Below are positions 19,098-27,061 of a stretch of 44,316 nt of DNA, piece by piece (position 1 is the first letter of the stretch; each line of letters opens with the position of its first letter). The DNA comes from a virus. Location: IMG/VR virus record IMGVR_UViG_3300006621_000010, positions 1 to 44,316 of that record, one strand, 5' to 3'. A program made the translations under genes and the position numbers. A model generated the notes under the pieces. It saw only the letters and a list, made by a program, of their open reading frames with translations, ran no database searches and had not been told where the DNA came from.

Positions 19098-20627
19098 CTA
19101 TTGTTGGCTCATTGCTTGTTGGACAACTGCTTCTGCACCCTGCATTCCGGCTTGCGATGCGGCACTTTGTGCGCCAGCCGCCATAGCCTGTTGACGGGCT
19201 TGTTGCATCTGTTCTTCTTGTACTTCCTCTTGATTACGAACAGCGTCAGGTAAATCCAGACCATGAAAGGCTTTACCAAGAAGCACATCCATCTTGATGA
19301 ACTTCATCATGTCAGGCGGCATACCCTGTAAGAATTGTAATGCCGTCTGCACCTTGTTGACATCTTGTTCACGACCCAACGCTTCCATCCCTGTCAGAAC
19401 TACAGGTTCGACAAGTCCATCAGGCCAAGGCGGCAGCTGACCATTACGTTTCATCTGGGCGATGAGACGTGCCAATCTAGCTTGTTGCATTGTTTCTGAT
19501 AACTGTGAGTAAACACCACCTAGAGTTTGCTCTAGTTCTTCGGTCATACGTCTGACCTCGAATGCTGTGGTACGTTCTGAATCACGGACTGTCGCCGCGC
19601 CCATCAAGAACGCTTGTGATACTTCACGGGTCTGACGCTCCAATTCAGCGGCACATAATTGCATACCGTTATTGTTCTGGAACTGTAGCATCACAATGTC
19701 TTCAGCATTACCGACAACGATGTCACCGTTATCTGCTTTTGCAATACGCCGTCTGAGGTTAATACCACCAGCCGCATTAGGTCGGATCATTGTGACGTTA
19801 CGCGAAGCCATTGCTGCGCCATCAATTAGTGATTTAGACAACGCATCGATGGTTCGTAGGTCTGGTAAATGTTCTTCGATTTTACCTCGACCGTAGTCTT
19901 CACCGACAACTGAAGTGTATCTCAGTGCGTTGTATGGGAGTATCGTATAGATACCTTTAGAGTCCGGAACTTGTTTGCTGTTGATTTCCTGATAGACCTC
20001 ATAGTTACCCTGCTTATCACGCTTAGTGTGCGTGTAGAGTGCCACACGGTTATCACTGAAATCTTCTGCCGTGACCATGCCTTTGGCTTGATCAGGTAAA
20101 CTCTCAGGACTCAAATATTCTTCTGTTATAATTTCCAGCAAATCACCCTGCATATCTCTCGATACACAGTACTGATCTAGCCTAAAAATTCTGATGGTGT
20201 TGTCAGGTTGCATATACTCTAAGCAATTGCCTGTCACCAGTAGATATTGTAAAGCGAGGTTCGTAGACCTACGCCATTGCTTCCGCTCGATTTCTGCACC
20301 GATCAGCGTTTCAGACATGACAAGACCCTGTTCAATATCAGGGGTCAATGCCATCTCACCAGACTGCAATCGTGCTTCTGGTGGTACGTCTAGTTTAAAC
20401 GATGATTTACCGGGCGGGTACATTGCGACCATTAATCTCGAAGCAAGGCTGACTGTCGCTCTAGCCCCTAGACCCTGATACGGCTCTGGAAGTAACGCAA
20501 ACTCGTTGTGTCCTTCCGGCGGTAACAGGGCAGGGATAGTCAGAGCGGCACAATCTCTTGCTCTCCGTAGATATGGGTCACGTTTCCGCTTCATCAATTC
20601 GTAGCGGGATCGTGCCGTTTCTGCCAT
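19098..20627 (-). CDS. Portal (head-tail connector) protein (T7 gp8-like)
   Basis: The protein has 509 residues (T7 gp8 has 536). The N-terminus with ARDCAALTIPALLPPEGH, GLGARATVSLASRLMVAMYP and the later EDYGRGKIEEHLPDLRTIDA match the T7-type portal family. The C-terminus is Gln/Met/Ala-rich. The protein forms the dodecameric ring through which DNA is packed and leaves. It follows the gp7.3-like gene and precedes the scaffold. Confidence 0.93.
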   Translation of the reverse strand: MAETARSRYELMKRKRDPYLRRARDCAALTIPALLPPEGHNEFALLPEPYQGLGARATVSLASRLMVAMYPPGKSSFKLDVPPEARLQSGEMALTPDIEQGLVMSETLIGAEIERKQWRRSTNLALQYLLVTGNCLEYMQPDNTIRIFRLDQYCVSRDMQGDLLEIITEEYLSPESLPDQAKGMVTAEDFSDNRVALYTHTKRDKQGNYEVYQEINSKQVPDSKGIYTILPYNALRYTSVVGEDYGRGKIEEHLPDLRTIDALSKSLIDGAAMASRNVTMIRPNAAGGINLRRRIAKADNGDIVVGNAEDIVMLQFQNNNGMQLCAAELERQTREVSQAFLMGAATVRDSERTTAFEVRRMTEELEQTLGGVYSQLSETMQQARLARLIAQMKRNGQLPPWPDGLVEPVVLTGMEALGREQDVNKVQTALQFLQGMPPDMMKFIKMDVLLGKAFHGLDLPDAVRNQEEVQEEQMQQARQQAMAAGAQSAASQAGMQGAEAVVQQAMSQQ

Positions 20628-20641
20628 TTTGGTTTCACCTA

Positions 20642-20869
20642 TTATTGATTTGTATTAATGCCTGTACCAACCGCTGTACCCATGCCGTTACCCTGATTCA
20701 ATTGAATCCGTAGGTTCTGACGCGCACTACCTTTTTTCTTCCGGCGAGACTGAATGTAGCCTTGAGCGTCTGGCAAGATTGCCGCGCTTGGGGCTGGTGC
20801 AGTCGGGGCTGGAGGTGGTGTCGGGGCTGGAGGTGGCGGCGGCGGGGCTGCTGGTCTGCTTCCACACAT
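20642..20869 (-). CDS. T7 gp7.3-like tail or assembly protein, proline-rich
   Basis: The protein has 75 residues from the ATG at 20869, which has AAAGGA nine bases upstream. The longer reading that overlaps the acetyltransferase is less likely. An N-terminal CGSRP is followed by a run of Pro/Ala/Thr (PPPPPPAPTPPPAPTAPAP). The C-terminus SRRKKKGSARQNLRI with a Gly/Asn tail parallels the GRKKARAGKKSLSV...GGGINI end of T7 gp7.3, a small protein needed for infective particles. Its place just before the portal supports this. Confidence 0.7.
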   Translation of the reverse strand: MCGSRPAAPPPPPPAPTPPPAPTAPAPSAAILPDAQGYIQSRRKKKGSARQNLRIQLNQGNGMGTAVGTGINTNQ

Positions 20870-20873
20870 GCCT

Positions 20874-21335
20874 TTAATTCCTTTTCCGTAAATAGAACGC
20901 TTTGTGAGAGAAACCCATTTTCTCAAACAATTTAGTTACACGTTCTGAGTTAATGTTAGTTGACGTGCCGATGTGTATCTCAGATGCACCCACATCTCTC
21001 GCCCATTGTTCATAGGCTTTGATGAGACGGATAGCGGTAGTACCGCCTCGCTCTTCAGGTGTCACATAAAGTGCTAAGTCACACGCGACTTTGTCATACC
21101 CAAACCAATGTTCTTGACAGACCCCTACGAACATACCGATGATCTTGTCTTCTTTCTCCGCAACGAAAGCACAGAACGCATCAGGTTGTGCAACAATCAT
21201 TTGCCATAGCTGGGTCAGCTTTAGTGGGGAGAAGTCCATTGTCTTGAAGTAACTTTCCAAGTGCATATCGTGACCCATAGCAATGCAAGTGTTTACATCA
21301 GACGGACTCATTGGACGTATCATTTTGTTCCTCAT
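20874..21335 (-). CDS. GNAT-family N-acetyltransferase
   Basis: The protein has 153 residues from the ATG at 21335 (AGGA six bases upstream). A second ATG at 21323 is also possible. The acetyl-CoA binding motif A is seen in LALYVTPEERGGTTAIRLIK (family R/Q-x-x-G-x-G/A), with the end LFEKMGFSHKAFYLRK typical of GNAT proteins. The substrate is unknown. Small GNAT enzymes occur beside portal genes in several marine T7-like phages and may modify a host or virion protein. The start overlaps the previous small gene. Confidence 0.85.
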   Translation of the reverse strand: MRNKMIRPMSPSDVNTCIAMGHDMHLESYFKTMDFSPLKLTQLWQMIVAQPDAFCAFVAEKEDKIIGMFVGVCQEHWFGYDKVACDLALYVTPEERGGTTAIRLIKAYEQWARDVGASEIHIGTSTNINSERVTKLFEKMGFSHKAFYLRKRN

Positions 21336-21516
21336 AGTATTCCTGTCGGGCAACGAGAAGCTGATCAATCAGTTCTCTAATACCCGCATAACGGTGGTGG
21401 GCGACTACGTCCTCTCCCTGCGCTAAACAGCGAGGCGGATAGGTCTGATCTAACATGTCAATCAGTTGAACCGCCGTTGCGGGGAATGGGTAGTCTTCGT
21501 CAAGTTTTGTAGTCAT
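21298..21516 (-). CDS. Small hypothetical protein
   Basis: The 72-residue soluble protein is acidic, with predicted helices (PATAVQLIDMLDQTYPP, AGIRELIDQLLVARQEYYEE). It overlaps the acetyltransferase start by 38 bases in another frame. I do not recognise the family. Its coupling to both neighbours and a GGGGG-type upstream sequence support translation. Confidence 0.65.
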   Translation of the reverse strand: MTTKLDEDYPFPATAVQLIDMLDQTYPPRCLAQGEDVVAHHRYAGIRELIDQLLVARQEYYEEQNDTSNESV

Positions 21517-21531
21517 GGGCAGAACCCCCCT

Positions 21532-21723
21532 CTATTCTTCGTGGATTTCAATTTGCATCTCTTCGCGATCAACTTGCTCTAGGAATCGGAGACGCATTTG
21601 TTCTTCAAGCCAGAACTTATTCTTCTCAGATCTAACAGCCGCATAGCCCCATGCCGCGAAGAACGCGACAAAGAGCCATACGAGAACTGATAGACCCCAC
21701 ATTCCAAATTCTTGGGGTGTCAT
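21532..21723 (-). CDS. Small single-pass membrane protein
   Basis: The protein has 63 residues from the ATG at 21723, which overlaps the reductase stop as TAATG. One strong membrane segment (LSVLVWLFVAFFAAWGYAAV, about residues 11-30) is followed by a charged C-terminal helix (EKNKFWLEEQMRLRFLEQ). The function is not recognised. Confidence 0.75.
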   Translation of the reverse strand: MTPQEFGMWGLSVLVWLFVAFFAAWGYAAVRSEKNKFWLEEQMRLRFLEQVDREEMQIEIHEE

Positions 21724-23429
21724 TAAGCACACTCCTTTTGTCCTGTATTGGGATCTATGAAACAGGCTTCAGCCTTTGGGGTATTGTCCTGTTTGTCTTC
21801 TTTAACTTCATTCAAAATTCCGTATCTTTTTCCAGCGGCACGAAACGTGGTTATTCCAGAACAGCCTAACTCGTAGGCATTCTCATACAGAGTCTTGAAG
21901 TCTTCATAGGTAACATCATCACCGACATTGCATGTCTTACTGACTGCGCTGTCCACAAGGCGCGAAGCCAACGCCAGTACACGGACATGGTCTTGCGCTG
22001 GGATCTCATTGGCTGTCTTACCAGACACACCTTGATTATATGCATAGTCCTCAACACGCTCGATGGTCTGTCCATCAAAGTTCTGGATGGTTCTGTCGTA
22101 GTACAATGCGAAGGGTGGCTCGATGCCGGACGATACGTTGTCGGCGGTCAGTGAGATTGTACCAGTGGGCGCGATGCTCAGTAGATGTGAGTTACGCAAT
22201 CCTTGCTGTATAATCTTTTCCTGAACCCACGGCGACAGCGTCTTATAGAATTCTCCCTGAGTGTATAGTTCTTCCTCATACAGCGGGAAGCTACCTTTCT
22301 CAGTTGCTAGATCAGCGGACGTTGCATAGCAATGGTCACGCAGAACAGACAATACCTTCTCCATCCATTCCATAAACTTCTGTGAAGCGAAAGGCATACC
22401 CATCAATTCACCAGCGTTGGCCAGGCCAGTTACACCCAGACCCATACGGCGTTTGTTCTTGGCTTCTTTCTCTTGCGCTGGGAGCGGATAGATTGTCCTG
22501 TCGATCACATTGTCCATTGCCCGCACGACATTCGCGATGTCACCGGTGAACAAACCGAAGTCAAACTGCTTGTCCAGAACGTACTTTACTAGGTTGAATG
22601 ACCCCAGCAAACACGCGCCATTATGAGGGAGAGGTTGCTCTCCGCACGGATTTGTGGCCGAGATAGTTTCGCAGTACCACAGATTGTTTTTCTTGTTGAT
22701 GGTGTCAACAAACAGTACCCCTGGCTCCGCCCAATCCCATGTGCTTTTCATGATGATATCCCATAGGGCAACCGGATCTACTTCTTTGTAGACTTTACCC
22801 TCGAACTCCAGCGGGAAGGGCTTCTTCTCGCGTAGATGCTCCATGAATTTATCAGTCACAAGGATAGATATATTGAAGCCCGTCAGCTTGTCGCTGTTGT
22901 GCTTGGCGTAAATGAATTCCTCGATTGAGGGGTGGTCTATTCTCATGCAACCCATCTGTGCGCCACGTCTGTGGCCGCTCGATGCGATGGTCTGACACAC
23001 GCTGTCAAAGATACCCATGAAACTGATAGGCCCTGATGACTTGGACTCCAGACTCTTGATGAGATCCCCGCGTGGTCGGATCTTGCTGAAGTCATAGCCG
23101 ATACCACCACCGCGTCTCATAGTCTCCGCCGCTTCCGTAGCGACAGCCATGATGCTTTCCATCGAGTCATTGATTTCACTACTGACAAAACAGTTGTACG
23201 CTGTAGTCATACGAGCCGCACCGACAGCATTCTGTACCCGACCGGCGGGTAGAAATCTCATGAGACGTAATGCGTCTTTAAAATTTTCAAAATGATTTGC
23301 ATCGTCTTTAAGTGCATTAGCAATACGGACAACTTTAGAATAAAAGTCCTCGCCCTGTTGCCTGTATTTGATTGTGTCTATCTCTTCTGAAAGCGGGAGA
23401 GATGGCCCGTAGTGTTGGTTGCTTATCAT
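21723..23429 (-). CDS. nrdJ: Class II (adenosylcobalamin-dependent) ribonucleotide reductase
   Basis: The 568-residue enzyme makes deoxynucleotides from ribonucleotides for phage DNA. Visible motifs include GIGYDFS (109-115), the first active cysteine region TTAYNCFVS (Cys80), ATNPCGEQPL with Cys262 for the thiyl radical, and GSFNL. A C-terminal cysteine pair (Cys556, Cys567) could serve thioredoxin-linked reduction. Its single-gene, oxygen-independent form implies that the host provides vitamin B12 coenzyme. Its start overlaps the MazG stop as ATGA. The family is common in marine T7-like podoviruses. Confidence 0.95.
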   Translation of the reverse strand: MISNQHYGPSLPLSEEIDTIKYRQQGEDFYSKVVRIANALKDDANHFENFKDALRLMRFLPAGRVQNAVGAARMTTAYNCFVSSEINDSMESIMAVATEAAETMRRGGGIGYDFSKIRPRGDLIKSLESKSSGPISFMGIFDSVCQTIASSGHRRGAQMGCMRIDHPSIEEFIYAKHNSDKLTGFNISILVTDKFMEHLREKKPFPLEFEGKVYKEVDPVALWDIIMKSTWDWAEPGVLFVDTINKKNNLWYCETISATNPCGEQPLPHNGACLLGSFNLVKYVLDKQFDFGLFTGDIANVVRAMDNVIDRTIYPLPAQEKEAKNKRRMGLGVTGLANAGELMGMPFASQKFMEWMEKVLSVLRDHCYATSADLATEKGSFPLYEEELYTQGEFYKTLSPWVQEKIIQQGLRNSHLLSIAPTGTISLTADNVSSGIEPPFALYYDRTIQNFDGQTIERVEDYAYNQGVSGKTANEIPAQDHVRVLALASRLVDSAVSKTCNVGDDVTYEDFKTLYENAYELGCSGITTFRAAGKRYGILNEVKEDKQDNTPKAEACFIDPNTGQKECA

Positions 23430-23830
23430 ACTAAATCCCTTAGATCTGGTTTTTTATAATTGGGGCCTTTCATTACCTTGCCGTCTTCGCGCATGACCGG
23501 CTTACCGTCATTGCCTAACTTCGACATATTGCTTTGATGCACTCGATTGAAAGCTGGGCGCAGCGGAAGGCCAAAGACCACTGCGAACCCAGATAGAACG
23601 TACTGAAGGTCAGCAAGTTCTTTGAGAAGGTTCTCTAGATTGTCGGGTGGCTTACTATGTGATAGTCGCCACGCCGCGCTGTGTACCTCTTGAGAGAACT
23701 CCGTGAACTCCTCACGGATTAGATCCAGCCGAAGCATCAGTTCATCGACTGTCATCTTCGTATTGACAGGTGACCCCATCGCCTCATTGAATCGGGTCAC
23801 CAGCATTTCACACGTCACATCACGCATCAT
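23426..23830 (-). CDS. MazG-like nucleotide pyrophosphohydrolase
   Basis: The protein has 134 residues. EEFTEF and KELADLQYVLSG form the EExxE...ExxD metal-binding pattern of the MazG / all-alpha NTP pyrophosphohydrolase fold, and NMSKLGNDGKPVMREDGKVM is the conserved C-terminal part of phage members. It may clear unusual nucleotides or lower ppGpp in the infected cell. The exact substrate cannot be told. The start overlaps the DUF3310 gene by four bases (ATGA). Confidence 0.88.
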   Translation of the reverse strand: MMRDVTCEMLVTRFNEAMGSPVNTKMTVDELMLRLDLIREEFTEFSQEVHSAAWRLSHSKPPDNLENLLKELADLQYVLSGFAVVFGLPLRPAFNRVHQSNMSKLGNDGKPVMREDGKVMKGPNYKKPDLRDLV

Positions 23831-24845
23831 TCTTCTTCCTTCTCTTTGATGATTTCTTTGAGGAACTCGCAGTACTCGATGGCTTTGTTGATGTCTCGCT
23901 TGACGTTGTCTTTGTGCTTTGTTCTGTATCGGCTGATGTATTTGAGGACGTTACTGACTGCCCATGCTTCTTCTCCATCAAGGGTTCGACAGACGGCTTT
24001 GATGTACTCTTTGGTTTCGATGTTGGCACGGACTCTTGTTCCGTCTTCGAGGGTAACCCATCCGGTGAATTGGTAGTGGCTGGGGCTGATAGCTTCATCC
24101 ATATATCTGGTTTCATGGGTGACCATAGTCTTACTTCTCCTGTTTGTTCTTTGTAGTCGCCATGTCTAAGGATGCGGGCAAGCCGTACCATTAGCAGGGC
24201 ATCTGCTTCTGTGAGTCCGTTGTTGATGAATGCGTCACGCGTGACATCCCATGCTAACTTTGGGTGTGGTGCATCTGCTAATATCTTCTCTGCTTTTACT
24301 GTACCTATACCCGGAATGCCTTTGTAGTTATCCGAAGAGTCACCGGTCATGGCTTGCTTGAATACTGCAAGGTCAGCCACATTAGGATTGATACGCATAG
24401 CACGGCGCATCTTGTCAGGATTAAAGACCTTACAAGGTAGCGTCATGATGTCCTTATCAATGCTGACAACAATCGGATTATCGATGTCAGGTTGTGTACC
24501 TAATATCCCCAACAGGTCATCAGCTTCGAGTCCGGCTTTCTGAACTACGCGGTATTTTTCAGACAAATAATTATAAGTAAAAGTAAGTGCAGAAGGTCGT
24601 TCCATTCCACCACGATTTGCTTTGTACTCAGGGAATATATCGTGACGATAATACTTGCGACTTGGATCTGAAAAACACATCAGCGTTACGTTAGGCTTCA
24701 GGTGTTTAGTCCACTCGTTCATCATGTAATCGACATACTCTTTTGCCCGCGCTGGGTCGAACTCCATGAGCGTGTCTTCTTTAACTGAGACAGCCGCTGC
24801 GCTCTTAAACGCAACGATGTCTCCATCGATTATTGCTGTTGTCAT
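23820..24845 (-). CDS. 5'-3' exonuclease (T7 gp6-like) with overprinted C-terminal tail
   Basis: Residues 1-242 are a FLAP/T7 gp6-type 5' nuclease: AIIDGDIVAFKS at the start, YKANRGGMERPS, GLEADDLLG, VVSIDKDIMTL and GDSSDNYKGIPGIGTVKAEK, carrying the acidic metal-binding residues and helix-hairpin-helix. Such enzymes remove RNA primers and degrade host DNA. After GEVRLWSP, where I would expect the protein to end, the frame stays open for about 99 more residues rich in Ser, Thr, Lys and Pro, and stops seven bases after the DUF3310 stop. This tail overlaps the DUF3310 gene fully. Start coupled to the upstream gene by ATGA. Confidence 0.9.
   Translation of the reverse strand: MTTAIIDGDIVAFKSAAAVSVKEDTLMEFDPARAKEYVDYMMNEWTKHLKPNVTLMCFSDPSRKYYRHDIFPEYKANRGGMERPSALTFTYNYLSEKYRVVQKAGLEADDLLGILGTQPDIDNPIVVSIDKDIMTLPCKVFNPDKMRRAMRINPNVADLAVFKQAMTGDSSDNYKGIPGIGTVKAEKILADAPHPKLAWDVTRDAFINNGLTEADALLMVRLARILRHGDYKEQTGEVRLWSPMKPDIWMKLSAPATTNSPDGLPSKTEQESVPTSKPKSTSKPSVEPLMEKKHGQSVTSSNTSADTEQSTKTTSSETSTKPSSTASSSKKSSKRRKKNDA
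23827..24126 (-). CDS. DUF3310 protein (T7 gp1.7-like nucleotide kinase family)
   Basis: The 99-residue protein has the DUF3310 signature: SPSHYQ near the start, then an Asn-Val-x-Lys-Tyr-Ile-x-Arg-Tyr motif (NVLKYISRYRTKHKDNVKRD) and INKAIEYCEFLKEII. T7 gp1.7, which belongs to this family, is a nucleoside monophosphate kinase. Activity here is inferred. The whole gene lies inside the C-terminal reading frame of the exonuclease, in a different frame. A GGAG lies upstream in the exonuclease coding sequence. Confidence 0.85.
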   Translation of the reverse strand: MVTHETRYMDEAISPSHYQFTGWVTLEDGTRVRANIETKEYIKAVCRTLDGEEAWAVSNVLKYISRYRTKHKDNVKRDINKAIEYCEFLKEIIKEKEEE

Positions 24846-25051
24846 GTCTGAATTCCAATCCTCTCACATTTCCAATACAAATCTGTCGGTGGCATTAACG
24901 CCAGTGATGTATGTGCCATATGCTTGGCACGGGCTTCACACTGCGCTTTGGTAGACCAAGGCCCCCACTCATCTTCCGCATGGATACACTGGTCACCACC
25001 TATCGGCGTACCGGCGGCACATAAGATCATGATAACTTTCCAAGTTCCCAT
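24842..25051 (-). CDS. Small cysteine-containing hypothetical protein
   Basis: The protein has 69 residues from the ATG at 25051, which overlaps the DNA polymerase stop as TGATG. The N-terminus is hydrophobic (WKVIMILCAAGTPIG) and may be a short signal or membrane-associated segment. Cys residues occur in GGDQCIHAEDEW, KAQCEARAK and YWKCERIG. The family is not recognised, and the start overlaps the exonuclease gene as ATGA. Confidence 0.7.
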   Translation of the reverse strand: MGTWKVIMILCAAGTPIGGDQCIHAEDEWGPWSTKAQCEARAKHMAHTSLALMPPTDLYWKCERIGIQT

Positions 25052-26781
25052 CAGTGTGTTTCCTTCCAGTTCGCACCGATGTCGTATGAACCAGACACCG
25101 GACATTTGAGTTTTAGTTGCTCCCCCGCAACCGCAATCGCGGCGGCGAATAGCTGACCTATTTCTTTTGCTTGTCCGTCACGCACAGACATCTGCACTTC
25201 GTCATGCACATTGGCGCAGTAATGAAAGGAGACAGGCTTATCGTGTTTGACGTGACCAGCTTTAGCCGCGATGTCATAATGGAATGCTACTAAGGCTTTC
25301 TTCATTACGATTGCACCGGCTGACTGTAAGCAGAAGTTCAACGCTGAGTGTGGTGACAGGATAGGAACTTTACGACCATCGATGCCCAGCAAGTATCCTC
25401 GCTCACAACGCTTGTCGATAATATCAGTCAGCTTCTCTAAGCCGGTGATACCTTTCTTCATACGCTGGCGTACTTCCTTGCCCTTCATATAGATGCCAAC
25501 GTCCTTCATAATGGACTGCAACTTGCGGTCACTTGCGCCGTATAAAAATGCGTAAGTGACCCGTTTTACGGTATCCCGGCATTTGACTCCTAGTGCCTTA
25601 CCGGTGCGTGAGTGTACGTCAGTACCATCGTCCTTCGATCCTTTGAGCAATGCATCAGCATACGCCCCGTTGTCGAAGTGACCCAGATAGTGGGCAAGCA
25701 TTCTGAGTTCGAGCGCGTCTGCGTCTACCCCCACCAGCTTGTCACCTTCGTCCGGCAACCAGACTTCACGCATCCTAAGATCACGCTTACTGATTTGCCC
25801 CATGTTAGGCCCCCAATGACTACAGCGTGACGTTGCTGTTCCAATGGTGTTGACCTTGCCATGCACATAGCCATCGCCGGTCACACACTTGAGCCATCCT
25901 GATTCACCCTCGCTGATTTGCGACAGTTGCTTCTGACAGAACAGATAGTTATTCAGTAGCTGGGCTTCGGGGTACTTTAGATAAGACAGTACAGTCTCAT
26001 CGATCTTCGGTGAGCCTGACGGTGAGAATGCTTTAGGCTTCCACCCGTACTTCTCTGTCAGACGTGATGCTATCTGTTGACGGGAACCAGGGTTGAACAC
26101 CTCGACATTATCCTTCAACCGCTTACCGGTCTTCTCTGACCAACGCTCATGCGTTATCGGTGGGAATGCCTCTTGGAGTTCAACCTCGATGTCCGACATC
26201 TTCTGACGTAGTTCGGCGCATAGTTCTTCAGCCATCTTTACGTTGAGCCTGAAGCCATGCTGTTCTTGTAAGTTCAATACATAAGCAAAGTCATGCTCAA
26301 GCTGGATAGACTCAGCCCACGTTGGATCTGATAGTTCGACCATCAGTTGCTCATAGACCTTGGCTGTCACCTCAACATCACGGGCGCAGTACTCAGCCAT
26401 CTCATCGCTGAACTTTTCCCAATCACTGAAGTCACCCTTCGGGTAACCAAGTTGCTCACCCCAGAATTCAAGTGAGTGTTTACGCTGGGTTGGTTTGGCA
26501 AGCCTAGACAATATAAGTGTATCTATAACTTTGGTTCGCTGTATTTGTAGGTCAGGAAAAATCCGCATCAGTGTTGGGTAATCGTATCCCAGACCGTTGT
26601 GCCAGACTGTCTTGTCCGCTGTCTCCAGCCTCGCTAGTCCGTCCTTTAGTGGTGGATAGTTCGGGTGATCTGCATACACTATCGTATCGGTCGGTGCATG
26701 GTAGTTCGCTATCGCTAAACAGTGAACCTTGGTCGCTATCAGACCGTCTGTCTCTATGTCTGCTATCAGTATTGTTTCCAA
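25051..26781 (-). CDS. DNA polymerase A family, T7 gp5-like, TTG start
   Basis: The 576-residue replicative polymerase carries 3'-5' exonuclease motifs (IADIETDGL at residues 6-14, KTVWHNGLGYDYPTL) and polymerase motifs A (VGVDADALELRMLAHYL), B (RDTVKRVTYAFLYGASD) and C (ANVHDEVQMSV). It is shorter than T7 gp5 (704) and probably uses a different processivity arrangement. The frame opens with TTG at 26781, preceded at nine bases by GAGG. No ATG lies before the essential exonuclease motif, so TTG is the likely start. The first 230 bases overlap the HNH reading frame. Confidence 0.95.
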   Translation of the reverse strand: METILIADIETDGLIATKVHCLAIANYHAPTDTIVYADHPNYPPLKDGLARLETADKTVWHNGLGYDYPTLMRIFPDLQIQRTKVIDTLILSRLAKPTQRKHSLEFWGEQLGYPKGDFSDWEKFSDEMAEYCARDVEVTAKVYEQLMVELSDPTWAESIQLEHDFAYVLNLQEQHGFRLNVKMAEELCAELRQKMSDIEVELQEAFPPITHERWSEKTGKRLKDNVEVFNPGSRQQIASRLTEKYGWKPKAFSPSGSPKIDETVLSYLKYPEAQLLNNYLFCQKQLSQISEGESGWLKCVTGDGYVHGKVNTIGTATSRCSHWGPNMGQISKRDLRMREVWLPDEGDKLVGVDADALELRMLAHYLGHFDNGAYADALLKGSKDDGTDVHSRTGKALGVKCRDTVKRVTYAFLYGASDRKLQSIMKDVGIYMKGKEVRQRMKKGITGLEKLTDIIDKRCERGYLLGIDGRKVPILSPHSALNFCLQSAGAIVMKKALVAFHYDIAAKAGHVKHDKPVSFHYCANVHDEVQMSVRDGQAKEIGQLFAAAIAVAGEQLKLKCPVSGSYDIGANWKETH

Positions 26782-27061
26782 AATATTTTACCTCGTTGTT
26801 TGCGTGTACCTGTCGATGACAGTTGGCACAAAGGAGCGCACACTTGTCCGCTTCTTCTACCAGCCGTTGCCAAGTGGTGGCACTCATCTGCGAAATTTGC
26901 AGAGTGAATTCCTTTTCGGCTGGATTCATGTGGTGGAAGTCATACACTTCCGGCGGGTATGATTGCTCACACCTAGCGCATTGATTACCGTGTCTTTCTA
27001 TGAGGGCTTTACGTCTTTCATTTCGTAGCTTGCGTTGGTAAATAACTTTTTTAGAAGCTAT
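26552..27061 (-). CDS. HNH homing-type endonuclease lacking a standard start codon
   Basis: The reading frame after the helicase stop encodes KKVIYQRKLRNERRKALIER, then HGNQCARCEQSY, YDFHHMNPAEKEF and ADKCALLCANCHRQVHANN, a complete HNH nuclease with two Cys pairs and the HH...N...H core. An in-frame TAG lies just upstream and no ATG, GTG or TTG occurs before the first Cys pair. The only candidates are ATA (27061) or ATT. A GTG at 26947 would remove part of the domain. The frame has no stop at the end of the domain and runs out of frame through the start of the polymerase gene. It may be translated by reinitiation after the helicase, or may be a decaying gene. Confidence 0.7.
   Translation of the reverse strand: MASKKVIYQRKLRNERRKALIERHGNQCARCEQSYPPEVYDFHHMNPAEKEFTLQISQMSATTWQRLVEEADKCALLCANCHRQVHANNEVKYFGNNTDSRHRDRRSDSDQGSLFSDSELPCTDRYDSVCRSPELSTTKGRTSEAGDSGQDSLAQRSGIRLPNTDADFS

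Noticed and set aside
26552-26947. HNH gene taken to start at the GTG at 26947
   Set aside because: This start would cut off the first cysteine pair (QCARC) of the domain, so it would not give an intact nuclease.
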